In this document: positions 8,484-18,112 of the stretch, in pieces
Layout: each line of letters begins with the position of its first letter
Position numbering within the stretch: the stretch's first letter is position 1
Source: Flammeovirgaceae bacterium
GTDB taxonomy: Bacteria > Bacteroidota > Bacteroidia > Cytophagales > Cyclobacteriaceae
Assembly: GCA_027487845.1 (NCBI GenBank)
Contig: JAIYCV010000045.1
Span: 1 to 61,120 of the forward strand
DNA: 61,120 nt
Direction: 5' to 3'
Notes under the pieces: model-generated
The model's database searches: none
Told to the model about the DNA's origin: nothing
The model's input: the letters and a program-made list of their open reading frames with translations, nothing else
Program-made: the position numbers and the translations under genes

Positions 8484-9974
8484 ATGAATTATGACGGCTT
8501 TCTTTTAGGGCTTGATATTGGGAGTTCGAGTGTGAAAGCTTCGCTTGTATCAGTAGCTAGCGGACAAACGGTAGCGAGTACTCAGTCGCCTGAGCAAGAA
8601 ATGTCGATGCTATCAGTCCAATCAGGATGGGCCGAGCAAGATCCAGAGTTGTGGTGGAGGCACGTTAAGTTAGCAATCAAAAAATGTATTCAAGAATCCG
8701 CCATTGAAACAAAGTCGATAGCAGCAATCGGTATTGCTTATCAAATGCATGGTCTGGTGTTAGTGGATAAAGATTTTAATTCGTTGCGGCCGTCCATCAT
8801 TTGGTGTGACAGTAGGGCGGTGGAGATTGGTGCCGAAGCGTTTGATGAATTGGGACATGATTATTGTTTACGGAATCTGCTCAATTCTCCCGGTAATTTT
8901 ACAGCCTCAAAGTTAAAGTGGGTTCAAAAAAATGAACCTCAGATATACAGTAAAATTTATAAAGTGATGTTGCCAGGCGATTTTATCGCCATGAAATTGA
9001 CCGGGGAAATTAAAACCACAAATACGGGTTTGTCGGAAGGGATTTTTTGGGATTATGAAGAAAACGACATTTCTGATTTATTACTTGGTCATTACGGATT
9101 TGATCGAACCTTGTTTCCAGAGCGAGTAAACGTTTTTTCTAAACAAGGCAAGGTATTGAAATCAGTTGCTGATGAATTGGGTCTTGAACCCGGAACTGTT
9201 GTTTCTTATCGTGCGGGCGATCAACCAAACAATGCGTTCTCATTAAACGCGTTGAACCCTGGCGAGACGGCAGCTACCGCAGGAACTTCAGGAGTAATTT
9301 ACACTGTAACAGATAAAAATGCCTTTGATAATCAATCGAGGGTAAATACATTTTTGCATGTTACCAACACCATTGAAACACCACGAAATGGAGTGCTATT
9401 GTGCGTAAATGGAACGGGGATTTTAAATAGCTGGGTTCGGAAGCTAATAGGAACAGATATGTCTTATCAGGCCATGAACGAGTTAGCCGACCAGTCGCCA
9501 ATTGGCTCAGCTGGAATTTCTATACTTCCTTTTGGGAATGGGGCAGAACGAATAGTAGCGAATAAAGAAGTTGGCGCATCCATCCACGGGTTGAATTTTA
9601 ATAGACACAATCAATCGCACGTTTGTCGTGCGGCTCAAGAAGGTATTGTGTTCGCGCTTAAATATGGTTTTGATATATTGCAATCTATTGGTGCGGGCAC
9701 CACTGTTATTCGAGCGGGTCGTGCGAATATGTTTTTAAGTAGTGTGTTTAGGGAAGCATTTGTTAATGTAATTGGCGCGCGACTTGAATTGTATGAAACG
9801 GACGGAGCTAAGGGAGCAGCACTGGGTGCTGGAGTAGGAGCGGGAATATTTGCTTCTTACGCAGAGGCTTTTCGTGGGCTTCAAAGAATTGGTGTAGAAG
9901 AGGTAGATAAAAACAAAGTTGAATCTTACGCGGAAGCGTACCATCTTTGGAAAAATAAGTTAACGTCTGCTTGA
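8484..9974 (+). CDS. xylB: Xylulokinase
   Basis: 496 residues of the FGGY kinase family, which phosphorylates D-xylulose with ATP to xylulose-5-phosphate. The N-terminal ATPase-fold phosphate motif is GLDIGSSSVKASLV; QMHGLVLVD near 89 and the substrate motif RAGDQPNNAF with predicted catalytic Asp246 follow, and a second nucleotide-binding segment (GAKGAALGAGVGAGI) lies near 450. Length agrees with the family. xylA follows after 41 nt, which completes the isomerase-kinase xylose route. The upstream region holds a promoter and a possible operator. Confidence 0.93.
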   Translation: MNYDGFLLGLDIGSSSVKASLVSVASGQTVASTQSPEQEMSMLSVQSGWAEQDPELWWRHVKLAIKKCIQESAIETKSIAAIGIAYQMHGLVLVDKDFNSLRPSIIWCDSRAVEIGAEAFDELGHDYCLRNLLNSPGNFTASKLKWVQKNEPQIYSKIYKVMLPGDFIAMKLTGEIKTTNTGLSEGIFWDYEENDISDLLLGHYGFDRTLFPERVNVFSKQGKVLKSVADELGLEPGTVVSYRAGDQPNNAFSLNALNPGETAATAGTSGVIYTVTDKNAFDNQSRVNTFLHVTNTIETPRNGVLLCVNGTGILNSWVRKLIGTDMSYQAMNELADQSPIGSAGISILPFGNGAERIVANKEVGASIHGLNFNRHNQSHVCRAAQEGIVFALKYGFDILQSIGAGTTVIRAGRANMFLSSVFREAFVNVIGARLELYETDGAKGAALGAGVGAGIFASYAEAFRGLQRIGVEEVDKNKVESYAEAYHLWKNKLTSA

Positions 9975-10015
9975 GCGGATTTATTATTTAGGTAACTAAT
10001 AACGATAATAAAAAT

Positions 10016-11344
10016 ATGAAATTAACCACTGGTAACAAAGAGTTTTTTAAAGGAGTAGGTGCAATAAAATTTGAAGGAAAAGAATCAGATAATCCGTTGG
10101 CATTTAAGTACTATGATGCAAAAAGAAAGATTGGAAAAAAAACCATGGAGGAGTACTTTCGGTTTGCGGTGGCCTACTGGCATACTTTCTGCGGAAATGG
10201 TGGCGATCCATTTGGGGCACCTACTAAGAATTTCCCTTGGTTAACGGCAACAGATGCTGATCAGCGCGCAAAAGACAAAATGGATGCCGCATTTGAATTC
10301 ATAACAAAATTGGGAGTTCCTTTTTATTGTTTCCATGATTTCGATTTAGTGGAAGAGGGCGGTACGTTAAAAGAATCAGAAGAACGCCTGCAACGCATTG
10401 TAACCTATGCGAAACAGAAGCAAAAGCAATCGGGTGTAAAGTTGCTATGGGGTACTGCAAATTTGTTTTCAAATCCTCGCTACATGAACGGGGCAGCAAC
10501 CAATCCCGACTTTAACGTAGTTTGCTATGCTGCTGCTCAAGTAAAAAATGCGTTAGATGCCACCATTGAATTAGGAGGATCGAACTACGTGTTCTGGGGC
10601 GGTCGCGAAGGCTATCTTTCGCTCTTGAATACCAACATGAAGCGTGAGCAAGAGCACATGGCAAAGTTTCTTCACGCTGCCAAAGATTACGCACGAGCGC
10701 AAGGATTTAAAGGAACCTTTTTGATCGAACCTAAACCAATGGAACCCAGCAAACATCAATACGATTTTGATGCAGCCACTGTTATTGGTTTCCTTCGGCA
10801 GTTTGATTTGATGAACGATTTTAAATTGAATTTAGAAGTAAATCATGCAACGCTAGCCAACCACACGATGCAGCACGAAATGCAAGTTGCTTCCGATGCT
10901 GGTATGCTCGGAAGTATGGATGCCAATAGAGGCGATTATCAAAATGGTTGGGATACCGATCAGTTTCCTAACAACTTAACAGAGTTGGCTGAAATGATGC
11001 TGGTATTAATTGAAGCGGGAGGATTTAAAACTGGAGGAATCAATTTTGACGCGAAGACACGAAGAAACTCTACTGATCTTGCGGATATATTTTATGCTCA
11101 TATTGGTGGCATAGATACCTTTGCACGTGCTTTGCTTATCGCGAATGATATTCTCGAAAAATCAGATTACATCGCGCTTCGTAAGGAGCGATATGCTTCC
11201 TTTGATACTGGCAAAGGCAAACAATTTGAGCAAGGAAAATTATCGCTGGAGGAACTCAAAACATTGGCACATAAAAGTGGCGAGCCCTTACAAATTAGTG
11301 GAAGGCAAGAGTATTTTGAAAACATAGTTTCGAAGTATATTTAG
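10016..11344 (+). CDS. xylA: Xylose isomerase
   Basis: 442 residues, close to the E. coli enzyme. It isomerises D-xylose to D-xylulose in the cytoplasm using two divalent metal ions. The proton-relay pair lies in YCFHDFDL (His107, Asp110). Metal and substrate motifs include [18 protein letters not shown] near 240, [10 protein letters not shown] near 280 and GSMDANRGD near 305. It is the second gene of the xylBA operon; the order xylB before xylA is the reverse of E. coli. Confidence 0.96.
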   Translation: MKLTTGNKEFFKGVGAIKFEGKESDNPLAFKYYDAKRKIGKKTMEEYFRFAVAYWHTFCGNGGDPFGAPTKNFPWLTATDADQRAKDKMDAAFEFITKLGVPFYCFHDFDLVEEGGTLKESEERLQRIVTYAKQKQKQSGVKLLWGTANLFSNPRYMNGAATNPDFNVVCYAAAQVKNALDATIELGGSNYVFWGGREGYLSLLNTNMKREQEHMAKFLHAAKDYARAQGFKGTFLIEPKPMEPSKHQYDFDAATVIGFLRQFDLMNDFKLNLEVNHATLANHTMQHEMQVASDAGMLGSMDANRGDYQNGWDTDQFPNNLTELAEMMLVLIEAGGFKTGGINFDAKTRRNSTDLADIFYAHIGGIDTFARALLIANDILEKSDYIALRKERYASFDTGKGKQFEQGKLSLEELKTLAHKSGEPLQISGRQEYFENIVSKYI

Positions 11345-11455
11345 GCAGTTTTATTTGCATGCATACACGATTTAACTATATCTGATAATATGATTTTTAT
11401 CATGGTTTCTCTGTGAAAGTATAAGTTATTTTTGTTATTAAAGAACCTAAAAGTT

Positions 11456-12238
11456 ATGAGTACCATTCTTGTTCCACTAGACTTTTCTCCTCCATCGATT
11501 GATGCGTACCGATTTGCTTTGGATTTAGCACTTTTAAAAAACAGTAAAATACTTGTTCTACACGTAATCGATTTGCCGATCGATCAGCTTAAGGACGAGG
11601 CTATTCAAAAATTTCAAGAGCTTGAAATTAAATACAATAACGATCGCATTGAAACAAGTCTTTTTGTAGAACTAGGTGGTATCATTGCCACTATTGAGGA
11701 GATGATTGCAGAGCACAAACCGGACGAAGTGGTTATGGGGACAAAAGGAGCAAGTGGACTGAAAGAAATTGTTATGGGCTCAAACACACAAAAAATTATA
11801 AGAAATTCACCCGTGCCAGTATGGACAATACCAACACATTCCGACTTAACGGCAATAAAAAATATTGTTTTACCAACAGATTTGGACTTAAACCAAGCCG
11901 ATTTCATTCACCTGGTATTGGGTATCCAAAAGTTATTCTCTGCAACTATTCATATACTTTATATCAAGAACGATAGCGATACAAACGATAGGCGAGATAC
12001 ACTTGATGATTTAGATGAATTCAGAAAAAACTATGGATTTGGTAACATTACTACCAGCTTCCGAGTTGCCGCGAATCAACGTAAAGGAATTCTTGAATTC
12101 GTGTCCGAGACTAACAGTCAACTGGTGGTAATGGCTACCCACGCAAGAAAAGGTCTTGATCACTGGTTTCTAGGTAGTCTCACAGAGGAGATTGCCAATC
12201 AGATCACCTACCCGATGTTTACAGCGCATTTAAAATAG
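11456..12238 (+). CDS. Tandem-domain universal stress protein
   Basis: 260 residues with two UspA domains. The first (1-140) starts STILVPLDFSPPS and carries an ATP-binding G-2x-G-9x-G(S) motif in MGTKGASGLKEIVMGSN; the second (about 142-260) has a weaker version, MATHARKGLDHWFLGS. Such proteins bind ATP and help survival under stress; targets are unknown. The ATG at 11456 is preferred over an in-frame TTG 24 nt upstream because it starts at the conserved strand, and a TATTTTTG -7-like box lies at 11427-11434, which overlaps the longer reading. Single-gene unit as far as can be seen. Confidence 0.88.
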   Translation: MSTILVPLDFSPPSIDAYRFALDLALLKNSKILVLHVIDLPIDQLKDEAIQKFQELEIKYNNDRIETSLFVELGGIIATIEEMIAEHKPDEVVMGTKGASGLKEIVMGSNTQKIIRNSPVPVWTIPTHSDLTAIKNIVLPTDLDLNQADFIHLVLGIQKLFSATIHILYIKNDSDTNDRRDTLDDLDEFRKNYGFGNITTSFRVAANQRKGILEFVSETNSQLVVMATHARKGLDHWFLGSLTEEIANQITYPMFTAHLK

Positions 12239-12374
12239 ATCGTTTTTTTGTTTGGGTCGAGATAAAATCTTTTCGAAATCAGTTATTGTTTACCCGCTTT
12301 TTTTGTTGCTGAATAGAATCCGTTAGGTAAAATGTTGGTTTGCCTCCACCCCGATGTCACCAATTGATATTTTT

Positions 12375-12406
12375 TCTGGGACTTATTACTTCGTGTGTTA
12401 CATTTG
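12375..12406 (+). promoter_or_regulatory. Candidate promoter of the TerB-like gene
   Basis: TCTG at 12375-12378 (one mismatch to TTTG), 20-nt spacer, then TACATTTG at 12399-12406, a full match to TAnnTTTG. The downstream ATG is at 12429. Confidence 0.45.
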
Positions 12407-12428
12407 AATAACCTTTAATCTAACATGA

Positions 12429-12815
12429 ATGAATTACGAAACCGTTTTGAGCAAATTGTATCACCTTGTTGTGCAAGCTGATGGCGACATATCCGAAAGT
12501 GAACTGGAGGTAGGTAAAAAGATTTTCAAAATTGAAGGGTTAGATCAAGAAATACTTGCCGAAGAACTTCGAGGCAGCGCAATTGTTGACAAGAAGTTAG
12601 CTATGTTGGACTGCATTGAGGTGCTGAAAGGCATGGATCGTTCAATTCAAATAAGGTGCATAGCCTGGATGTGCGTAGTGGCAGATATTGATTGGGAAAT
12701 TGATGAAGACGAGTGGGCGATGATTTATGATCTTTATGCTTCTTCATTAAAACTGCCGTTAAATGAAATTGTTTTTGTTCAATCAGAACTTACAAACAAG
12801 CTTAACTTGGTTTGA
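12429..12815 (+). CDS. TerB-like cytoplasmic protein
   Basis: 128 residues, all-helical, with the acidic helix-loop signature QADGDISESELEVGKKIF of the TerB fold near 17-33 and a second acidic turn (DIDWEIDEDEW) near 93. TerB proteins are small acidic helical proteins, some linked to tellurite resistance and metal sensing, but most isolated copies have no assigned role. No other ter genes are nearby, so a tellurite function should not be assumed. It converges on the phytase-like gene with 28 nt between stops. An overlapping out-of-frame ATG at 12425 precedes the start. Confidence 0.65.
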   Translation: MNYETVLSKLYHLVVQADGDISESELEVGKKIFKIEGLDQEILAEELRGSAIVDKKLAMLDCIEVLKGMDRSIQIRCIAWMCVVADIDWEIDEDEWAMIYDLYASSLKLPLNEIVFVQSELTNKLNLV

Positions 12816-12843
12816 GTTGGTAAATATCCCCGTTTTTTAACTA

Positions 12844-13974
12844 TCAAGGTAAAATCTCAAATACTAAAAACTGATTTTTCTCGAAAGGCATAAAATTGTT
12901 ATCAGCAACAAAGATCAATGTTCTGTGCCCATTTGGTAATGTCGGGCCGAAAGTAACTCCCTCTATGTTGTCAATAAAGATTCCAAGATCATCCATATTT
13001 AATACCAGTTTTTTGGTGGCTATTTTTTTTGGTGGAGTTTCCAGAAGTGCATTAATTGACGCAATGTTATCAGCGTGCGAAATATCAGCAAGAAATATTT
13101 TTACCGTGCAGGTAAGCCTACCGGTAGAAAAAGAACGTTCAATCATCAATAGTTGGTTTGAGCCATACCATAAAATTTCAGAGACGCCATTTACTTTGAA
13201 AGCATTAGCTGGAGTAGAAGGATATGCTACTTTTTCAAGTTGATAGGCATATTGTTCAGCACAGACTTTAGATGATGTGTCAAACTTTAAAATCCGAACA
13301 TACGATTTTGTTTCTTCTATTTCCGCTTTAGGTCCATCCTGATAAAGTGGCTCTTCCATGCACGCATATAGGGCGGAATAATTTTCGTTAAAGGAAAGCC
13401 CTTCGAGTGTTCCATTTTGTCTTGGACCAAGGGAGTTGGTGTTCATCACAAGAGTACCAGGGAGCATATAGTTCATTTTGTATTTCCCATCCATTCCCAT
13501 AATATTAATAGAGGGATTCTGAAGGATGGTATCTTGCGTATTGATAGTGCGTTCACCTTCGCTCGACCAAACCAATTGCTTTGCAATTGAATTGTAGCGA
13601 ATGCTTTCTGGATCGGGCGTGAGTTGTGCATTTTGTTTTGTGCTGGGGTAGGGCTTTCCACTTGGTTGTAATAATGGTTTTACGTCAACCAACTCAATGC
13701 TATCAATGCCTTTATCGGTAAAATGAATTTTTACTGAATAGAAACGCGCGTCATTTTTAGCAGAGCGATCGTCACTTATGAGGTAGTAAATGTTGTTCTT
13801 GGCGTCATAGTCAATTCCAGAAAGACCCCCCACCACGGTATTTCTAAAATTCTTATTAAAAGCTATTTCATATTGGCCGATGAGTCTGAGAGAGGGTGGA
13901 GTGCTTTGCTGAGTTTGCGAAAAGGCACAACTTGAAATTTGAAAAAATATAAAGGCGGCAGAAAATCTGAGCAT
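12844..13974 (-). CDS. Secreted phytase-like / esterase-like beta-propeller protein
   Basis: 376 residues with a signal peptide ending near SCAFSQ. The mature part fits the phytase-like (esterase-like activity of phytase) family: VVGGLSGIDYD, YYLISDDRS, DPESIRYN and GTLEGLSFN repeat-type motifs, and IEGVTFGPTLPNGHRTLIFVADNN near the end split over adjoining strands. Members are exported propellers with reported esterase or phosphatase-like activity. No operon partner. Substrate cannot be stated. Confidence 0.72.
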   Translation of the reverse strand: MLRFSAAFIFFQISSCAFSQTQQSTPPSLRLIGQYEIAFNKNFRNTVVGGLSGIDYDAKNNIYYLISDDRSAKNDARFYSVKIHFTDKGIDSIELVDVKPLLQPSGKPYPSTKQNAQLTPDPESIRYNSIAKQLVWSSEGERTINTQDTILQNPSINIMGMDGKYKMNYMLPGTLVMNTNSLGPRQNGTLEGLSFNENYSALYACMEEPLYQDGPKAEIEETKSYVRILKFDTSSKVCAEQYAYQLEKVAYPSTPANAFKVNGVSEILWYGSNQLLMIERSFSTGRLTCTVKIFLADISHADNIASINALLETPPKKIATKKLVLNMDDLGIFIDNIEGVTFGPTLPNGHRTLIFVADNNFMPFEKNQFLVFEILP

Positions 13975-14028
13975 TGGAACTTGATTTGACTGCGAATATA
14001 ATGAAATACGTTAGGGCCTTTTACACTT

Positions 14029-14059
14029 CTTGTCGATCGCACATTTCTTACTACTTTCG
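14029..14059 (+). promoter_or_regulatory. Candidate promoter of the sugar aminotransferase gene
   Basis: CTTG at 14029-14032, 19-nt spacer, TACTTTCG at 14052-14059. Each box has one mismatch to the Bacteroidota consensus. It lies 16 nt before the ATG at 14075 and overlaps the upstream TTG reading, which supports the shorter start. Confidence 0.45.
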
Positions 14060-14074
14060 CAACAATTTAGTAAC

Positions 14075-15199
14075 ATGATAAAGTTTAACAAACCTTACTT
14101 AACTGGGCGGGAAGGCGTTTTTATACAAGAAGCGATCGAAAACAATAGACTTTCGGGAAATGGACCTTTTACAGCTAAGTGCCAAAATTTTTTTGAGCAA
14201 CGGTATGGTTTTAAAAAGACGCTCTTAACTCAATCTTGCACTTCCGCTTTAGAGATGGCCGCCTTGTTGATGGAATGCGGACCAGAAGACGAAATAATTA
14301 TTCCTTCTTACACTTTTGTTTCTACGGCCAACGCCTTTGCATTACGCGGTTCTAAATTAGTATTTGCCGATAGTAATCCCTACAACCCAAATATTGATGC
14401 CGAAAAAATAGAACCTCTAATAACGAGTAAGACAAAAGCCATTGTAATTGTTCATTATGCAGGAATTTCGTGCGACATGGGCAAAATAATGGAGTTGGCT
14501 AAGGCCTATAATCTATTTGTAATTGAAGACGCAGCGCAAGGAGTAGATTCCTTTTACAGGGAGCGGCCACTAGGAAGCATAGGTCACTTAGCGGCATTTT
14601 CTTTCCATGAAACGAAAAACATCATTTCAGGGGAAGGGGGAATGCTTGCCATTAATGATGAGAAATTTGTAAAACGAGCAGAGATATTGTGGGAGAAAGG
14701 AACCAACAGGTCTGCTTTTTTTAGAGGAGAAGTAGATAAGTACAACTGGATCGATGTTGGATCTTCGTTTCTTCCTTCCGAATTAACCGCGGCTTTTCTT
14801 TGGGCACAGCTGCAGGAGTTGGATGAGATCCAATCTATGCGCAAGGTTATATGGAATTTTTATTTTGAAAGTCTCCTGCCTTTGACACAAAAAGGAAAAT
14901 TGATTTTGCCAGTTCTTCCAGAGTTTGCAAGCAATAATGCACATCTATTCTATGTAGTCACTAAAAGCCATGAACAATACTTGGCGTTGGTAGCTCATTT
15001 GAAAGCCAACGAGATTCAAGCGGTATTCCATTACTTGTCGCTTCATAAAAGCCCGTATATAGTTAACAAGTACGGGGTTCAGCCAGAATTACCGATGTCA
15101 GATTTTTTTGGCTCAAACCTGTTAAGACTTCCGCTTTATCCTAGTTTGACCCACAATCAGCAGCAAAAAATTGTTAGATCTGTTTTATCTTTTTTTTGA
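14075..15199 (+). CDS. rffA: dTDP-4-amino-4,6-dideoxygalactose transaminase
   Basis: 374 residues of the DegT/DnrJ/EryC1/StrS PLP-dependent aminotransferase family. The start MIKFNKPYLTG, the loop NRLSGNGPF, TQSCTSALEMAALL and the Schiff-base lysine Lys181 in SFHETKNIISGEGG match the RffA/WecE/FcnA group, which transaminates dTDP-4-keto-6-deoxyglucose for surface polysaccharides. The ATG at 14075 is chosen over a TTG 45 nt upstream because it begins at the conserved N terminus. It is isolated from other nucleotide-sugar genes here. Confidence 0.85.
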   Translation: MIKFNKPYLTGREGVFIQEAIENNRLSGNGPFTAKCQNFFEQRYGFKKTLLTQSCTSALEMAALLMECGPEDEIIIPSYTFVSTANAFALRGSKLVFADSNPYNPNIDAEKIEPLITSKTKAIVIVHYAGISCDMGKIMELAKAYNLFVIEDAAQGVDSFYRERPLGSIGHLAAFSFHETKNIISGEGGMLAINDEKFVKRAEILWEKGTNRSAFFRGEVDKYNWIDVGSSFLPSELTAAFLWAQLQELDEIQSMRKVIWNFYFESLLPLTQKGKLILPVLPEFASNNAHLFYVVTKSHEQYLALVAHLKANEIQAVFHYLSLHKSPYIVNKYGVQPELPMSDFFGSNLLRLPLYPSLTHNQQQKIVRSVLSFF

Positions 15200-15341
15200 T
15201 CCGCAAATTATTTCTTCCGTTTGGCCATTTTGCCATCGATTGTGTTGATATTTTTTGTTACTTTTCAGCTTATAATCCTAAGCTAAATCGACTGGAGAAA
15301 GTCGAATAAATTGACACTTAAACACAAATTATAAACTCACT

Positions 15342-16496
15342 ATGAAAAGAAAATTACGCATGGCGATGGTAGGCGGTGGCCTAACCTCTTTTATTGGACC
15401 TGTTCATCGTAAAGCAATAGGCATTGACGGGGAAATTGAGTTGGTAGCGGGAGCTTTTAGCATTATTCCCGAGGAATCCACTGCGACAGGCGAATCTTTA
15501 TACCTAGATCCTTCTCGTGTTTACCTAACGTATCAGGAAATGTTTGAGAAGGAAAGTAAGATGCCAGCGGATAAACGAATCGATTTTGTATCGGTAGTAA
15601 CACCAAACCATGTGCATTTTGCACCCTCTAAAATGGCTCTTGAAAATGGCTTTCACGTAATCGTAGAAAAACCTATTGCATTTTCGTTAGAGGAAGCTCA
15701 GACATTGAAAAAATTGGTTGACGAAACCGGATTGATATTGGCTTTAACGCATACGTACACAGGGTATCCGATGGTAAAGGAAGCGCGTCACATGGTTCGT
15801 TCAGGAGCACTGGGCAAAATAAGAAAGGTGTATGTTGAATATCCTCAAGGGTGGTTGTCAAAACCATTGGAGAATACAGGCAACATGCAAGCCTCCTGGC
15901 GAACAGACCCGAAGCAGTCAGGGATGGGCGGGGCAATTGGCGATATAGGAACTCATGCAGCAAACTTGGCAGAATATATTACCGATACAAAAATCACGGA
16001 GGTTTGTGCCTTGCTAAATACCGTGGTTGAAGGCCGCAGGCTGGATGACGATTGTTCCATGCTTGTAAGATTTGATAATGGCGGATCGGGTGTTTTATTG
16101 GCTACCCAAGTGGCGGCCGGTGATGAAAACAATTTGAACATCCGTGTGTATGGCGAAAAGGGTGGACTAGAGTGGAGACAGGAAGAGCCAAACACGTTGG
16201 TTGTGAAATGGCTTGACAAACCCAAAGAAATTAGGCGCGCTGGCTGGACCTACCTGTCGGACGATGCGAAGCGATTTATTCGCACTCCGGCTGGTCACCC
16301 TGAGGGATACTTAGAAGCGTTCGCCAATATTTACAGAGGTTTTACGCAGGCTGTCCGCGCCTACCAGCCAGGAGTAAAGACAGATTATGAGAAATATGAC
16401 TTCCCTGATGTAGAGGATGGCGTTCACGGAATGACGTTCGTGGAAACCGTTGTAAGATCCGCAGGATCAAACGAAAAATGGATTAAAATCAACTAA
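15342..16496 (+). CDS. Gfo/Idh/MocA family sugar oxidoreductase
   Basis: 384 residues with no signal peptide, hence cytoplasmic. The N terminus has a Rossmann motif (MAMVGGGLTSFIGPVHRKA), then VSVVTPNHVHFAPSKMAL and the EKPIAF motif near 110 that carries the conserved lysine. GGAIGDIGTHAANLAEY near 195-210 supplies the catalytic Asp/His. It should oxidise or reduce a sugar or its keto form with NAD(P). It leads a row of six same-strand genes for sugar conversion (15342-23225). In characterised related clusters such enzymes interconvert glycosides and 3-keto-glycosides; that role is inferred here. Confidence 0.8.
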   Translation: MKRKLRMAMVGGGLTSFIGPVHRKAIGIDGEIELVAGAFSIIPEESTATGESLYLDPSRVYLTYQEMFEKESKMPADKRIDFVSVVTPNHVHFAPSKMALENGFHVIVEKPIAFSLEEAQTLKKLVDETGLILALTHTYTGYPMVKEARHMVRSGALGKIRKVYVEYPQGWLSKPLENTGNMQASWRTDPKQSGMGGAIGDIGTHAANLAEYITDTKITEVCALLNTVVEGRRLDDDCSMLVRFDNGGSGVLLATQVAAGDENNLNIRVYGEKGGLEWRQEEPNTLVVKWLDKPKEIRRAGWTYLSDDAKRFIRTPAGHPEGYLEAFANIYRGFTQAVRAYQPGVKTDYEKYDFPDVEDGVHGMTFVETVVRSAGSNEKWIKIN

Positions 16497-16512
16497 ACAG
16501 AATTTAGACATG

Positions 16513-16559
16513 AGTATTGAGATTTGAGACAGATATCTCACTACTCTTGTCTCACTACT
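16513..16559. repeat. Intergenic inverted plus direct repeat (TCTCACTACT words)
   Basis: AGTATTGAGAT at 16513-16523 is inverted, with one mismatch, at 16535-16545 (ATCTCACTACT), and TCTCACTACT recurs at 16550-16559. The 13-mer ATATCTCACTACT (16533-16545) is found exactly at 45440-45452, about 29 kb away and also between genes. Confidence 0.7.
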
Positions 16560-16572
16560 CATATCTTACCTT

Positions 16573-17628
16573 ATGAAAACAATACAAGGACCCGCTATTT
16601 TTCTTGCCCAATTTATGGGTGACGAAGCACCGTTCAACAGCCTCGATGCTATTTGTAAATGGGTTGCTTCGCTTGGCTACAAGGGAATTCAGATACCTTC
16701 TTGGGACGCTCGCTGCTTCGATCTAAAAAAAGCTGCCGAAAGCAAAGCTTACTGCGATGAATTGCAAGAAACAGTGGGCAAGCACGGATTGAGAATTACT
16801 GAGCTTTCAACACATTTGCAAGGTCAATTGGTGGCCGTTAATCCTGCTTACGATGTGATGTTTGACGGTTTTGCCCCAAAGGAACTGCATGGCAAACCGA
16901 AAGAACGCACTGCTTGGGCTGTTCAACAATTAAAGTATGCAGCACAGGCAAGCAAGAATCTTGGATTAAATGCACATGCTACTTTTTCTGGCGCGTTGAT
17001 GTGGCATACGGTTTACCCTTGGCCTCAGCGTCCTGCCGGCTTGGTGGAAGATGGTTTCAAAGAATTGGCTAGCCGTTGGCTTCCTATTTTGAACACGTTC
17101 GATGAATGCGGAGTAGACGTTTGTTACGAAATTCATCCCGGTGAAGATTTACACGATGGTGTTACCTTCGAACGCTTCTGGGAGGCAACTGGCAAGCATA
17201 AGCGTGCTACTATTTTGTATGATCCAAGTCATTTTGTATTGCAGCAACTAGATTACTTGCAATACATCGACTTCTATCATTCATTCATAAAGATGTTCCA
17301 TGTAAAGGATGCCGAATTTAATGCTACTGGCAAAAGCGGAGTGTATGGTGGCTATCAAGATTGGATAAACCGTCCTGGAAGATTTAGGTCGTTGGGTGAC
17401 GGCCAAGTTGATTTTCAATCGATCTTCTCTAAGCTGGCTCAGTACAACTATTCTGGCTGGGCGGTGTTAGAGTGGGAGTGTTGCATCAAACATCCTGAGC
17501 AAGGGGCACAGGAGGGCGCACCATTTATAGAAAACCATATTATCCGAGTAACCGAAAAAGCATTTGACGATTTCGCTTCGACTGGAAAAGATACGGAATT
17601 TAATAAACGCATATTAGGGATCAATTAA
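16573..17628 (+). CDS. Sugar phosphate isomerase/epimerase (TIM barrel)
   Basis: 351 residues of the AP endonuclease 2-like xylose-isomerase barrel family, cytoplasmic. Metal-ligand motifs are seen: CYEIHPGEDLHDG near 190-200, YDPSHFVLQQLDY near 215-228, FHVKDAEF near 248 and WAVLEWECC near 295. The long form of about 350 residues is common next to Gfo/Idh/MocA oxidoreductases, where it likely isomerises or epimerises the keto-sugar product. It lies 76 nt after that gene, across an intergenic repeat, and 32 nt before the cytochrome gene. Confidence 0.78.
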   Translation: MKTIQGPAIFLAQFMGDEAPFNSLDAICKWVASLGYKGIQIPSWDARCFDLKKAAESKAYCDELQETVGKHGLRITELSTHLQGQLVAVNPAYDVMFDGFAPKELHGKPKERTAWAVQQLKYAAQASKNLGLNAHATFSGALMWHTVYPWPQRPAGLVEDGFKELASRWLPILNTFDECGVDVCYEIHPGEDLHDGVTFERFWEATGKHKRATILYDPSHFVLQQLDYLQYIDFYHSFIKMFHVKDAEFNATGKSGVYGGYQDWINRPGRFRSLGDGQVDFQSIFSKLAQYNYSGWAVLEWECCIKHPEQGAQEGAPFIENHIIRVTEKAFDDFASTGKDTEFNKRILGIN

Positions 17629-17660
17629 TCATTCAGCAAAACGAACAACCAATTATTAAA

Positions 17661-18074
17661 ATGAAAAAAATAATCTATTCAGCTGTCATCGTCTCCACGT
17701 TGTTAGTGGCCGCTTCTTGCGGATCAAAAAAAGAAGCAAAAAATAAAGAAGAGTATGTTGCAAACGAGTCTACCGCAGCGGTGGCTTCAGGGGCTGGAGA
17801 TGCAATAGCCGCAGGCGAGGCGTTGGTAAAGGCAAGCGACTGTAAAACGTGTCATCACAAGACAAATAAAATCATAGGGCCATCCCACACGGATGTGGCA
17901 AAGAAATATGATTTCACCAAAGCTAATGTTGAATTGCTCGCAGGTAAAATTATAAAAGGCGGTTCAGGTGTCTGGGGAGAAATTCCTATGACTGCTCATG
18001 CCGATATTTCGCAAGCAGATGCAGAGAAAATGGCTCGCTATGTATTGTCGCTGGATGGCGAAACAGAAAAGTAA
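17661..18074 (+). CDS. c-type cytochrome lipoprotein
   Basis: 137 residues. A lipoprotein signal with lipobox VAASC is followed by a charged linker and one class I cytochrome c domain: heme motif CKTCH at 61-65 and likely distal ligand Met110 in GEIPMTAH. It should sit in the periplasm or on a membrane and carry electrons. The domain is clearly related to the cytochrome domain inside the large fusion encoded 850 nt downstream, with GGSGVWGE conserved between them. It probably serves as electron acceptor for a sugar dehydrogenase in this cluster. Confidence 0.88.
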   Translation: MKKIIYSAVIVSTLLVAASCGSKKEAKNKEEYVANESTAAVASGAGDAIAAGEALVKASDCKTCHHKTNKIIGPSHTDVAKKYDFTKANVELLAGKIIKGGSGVWGEIPMTAHADISQADAEKMARYVLSLDGETEK

Positions 18075-18112
18075 CGAATCGTTGTTTCCTTTTCATTATA
18101 TCTAAATCAAAA

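Noticed and set aside
12429..12815. Tellurite resistance locus
   Set aside because: Only a lone TerB-like protein is present; no terC, terD or terZ neighbours.
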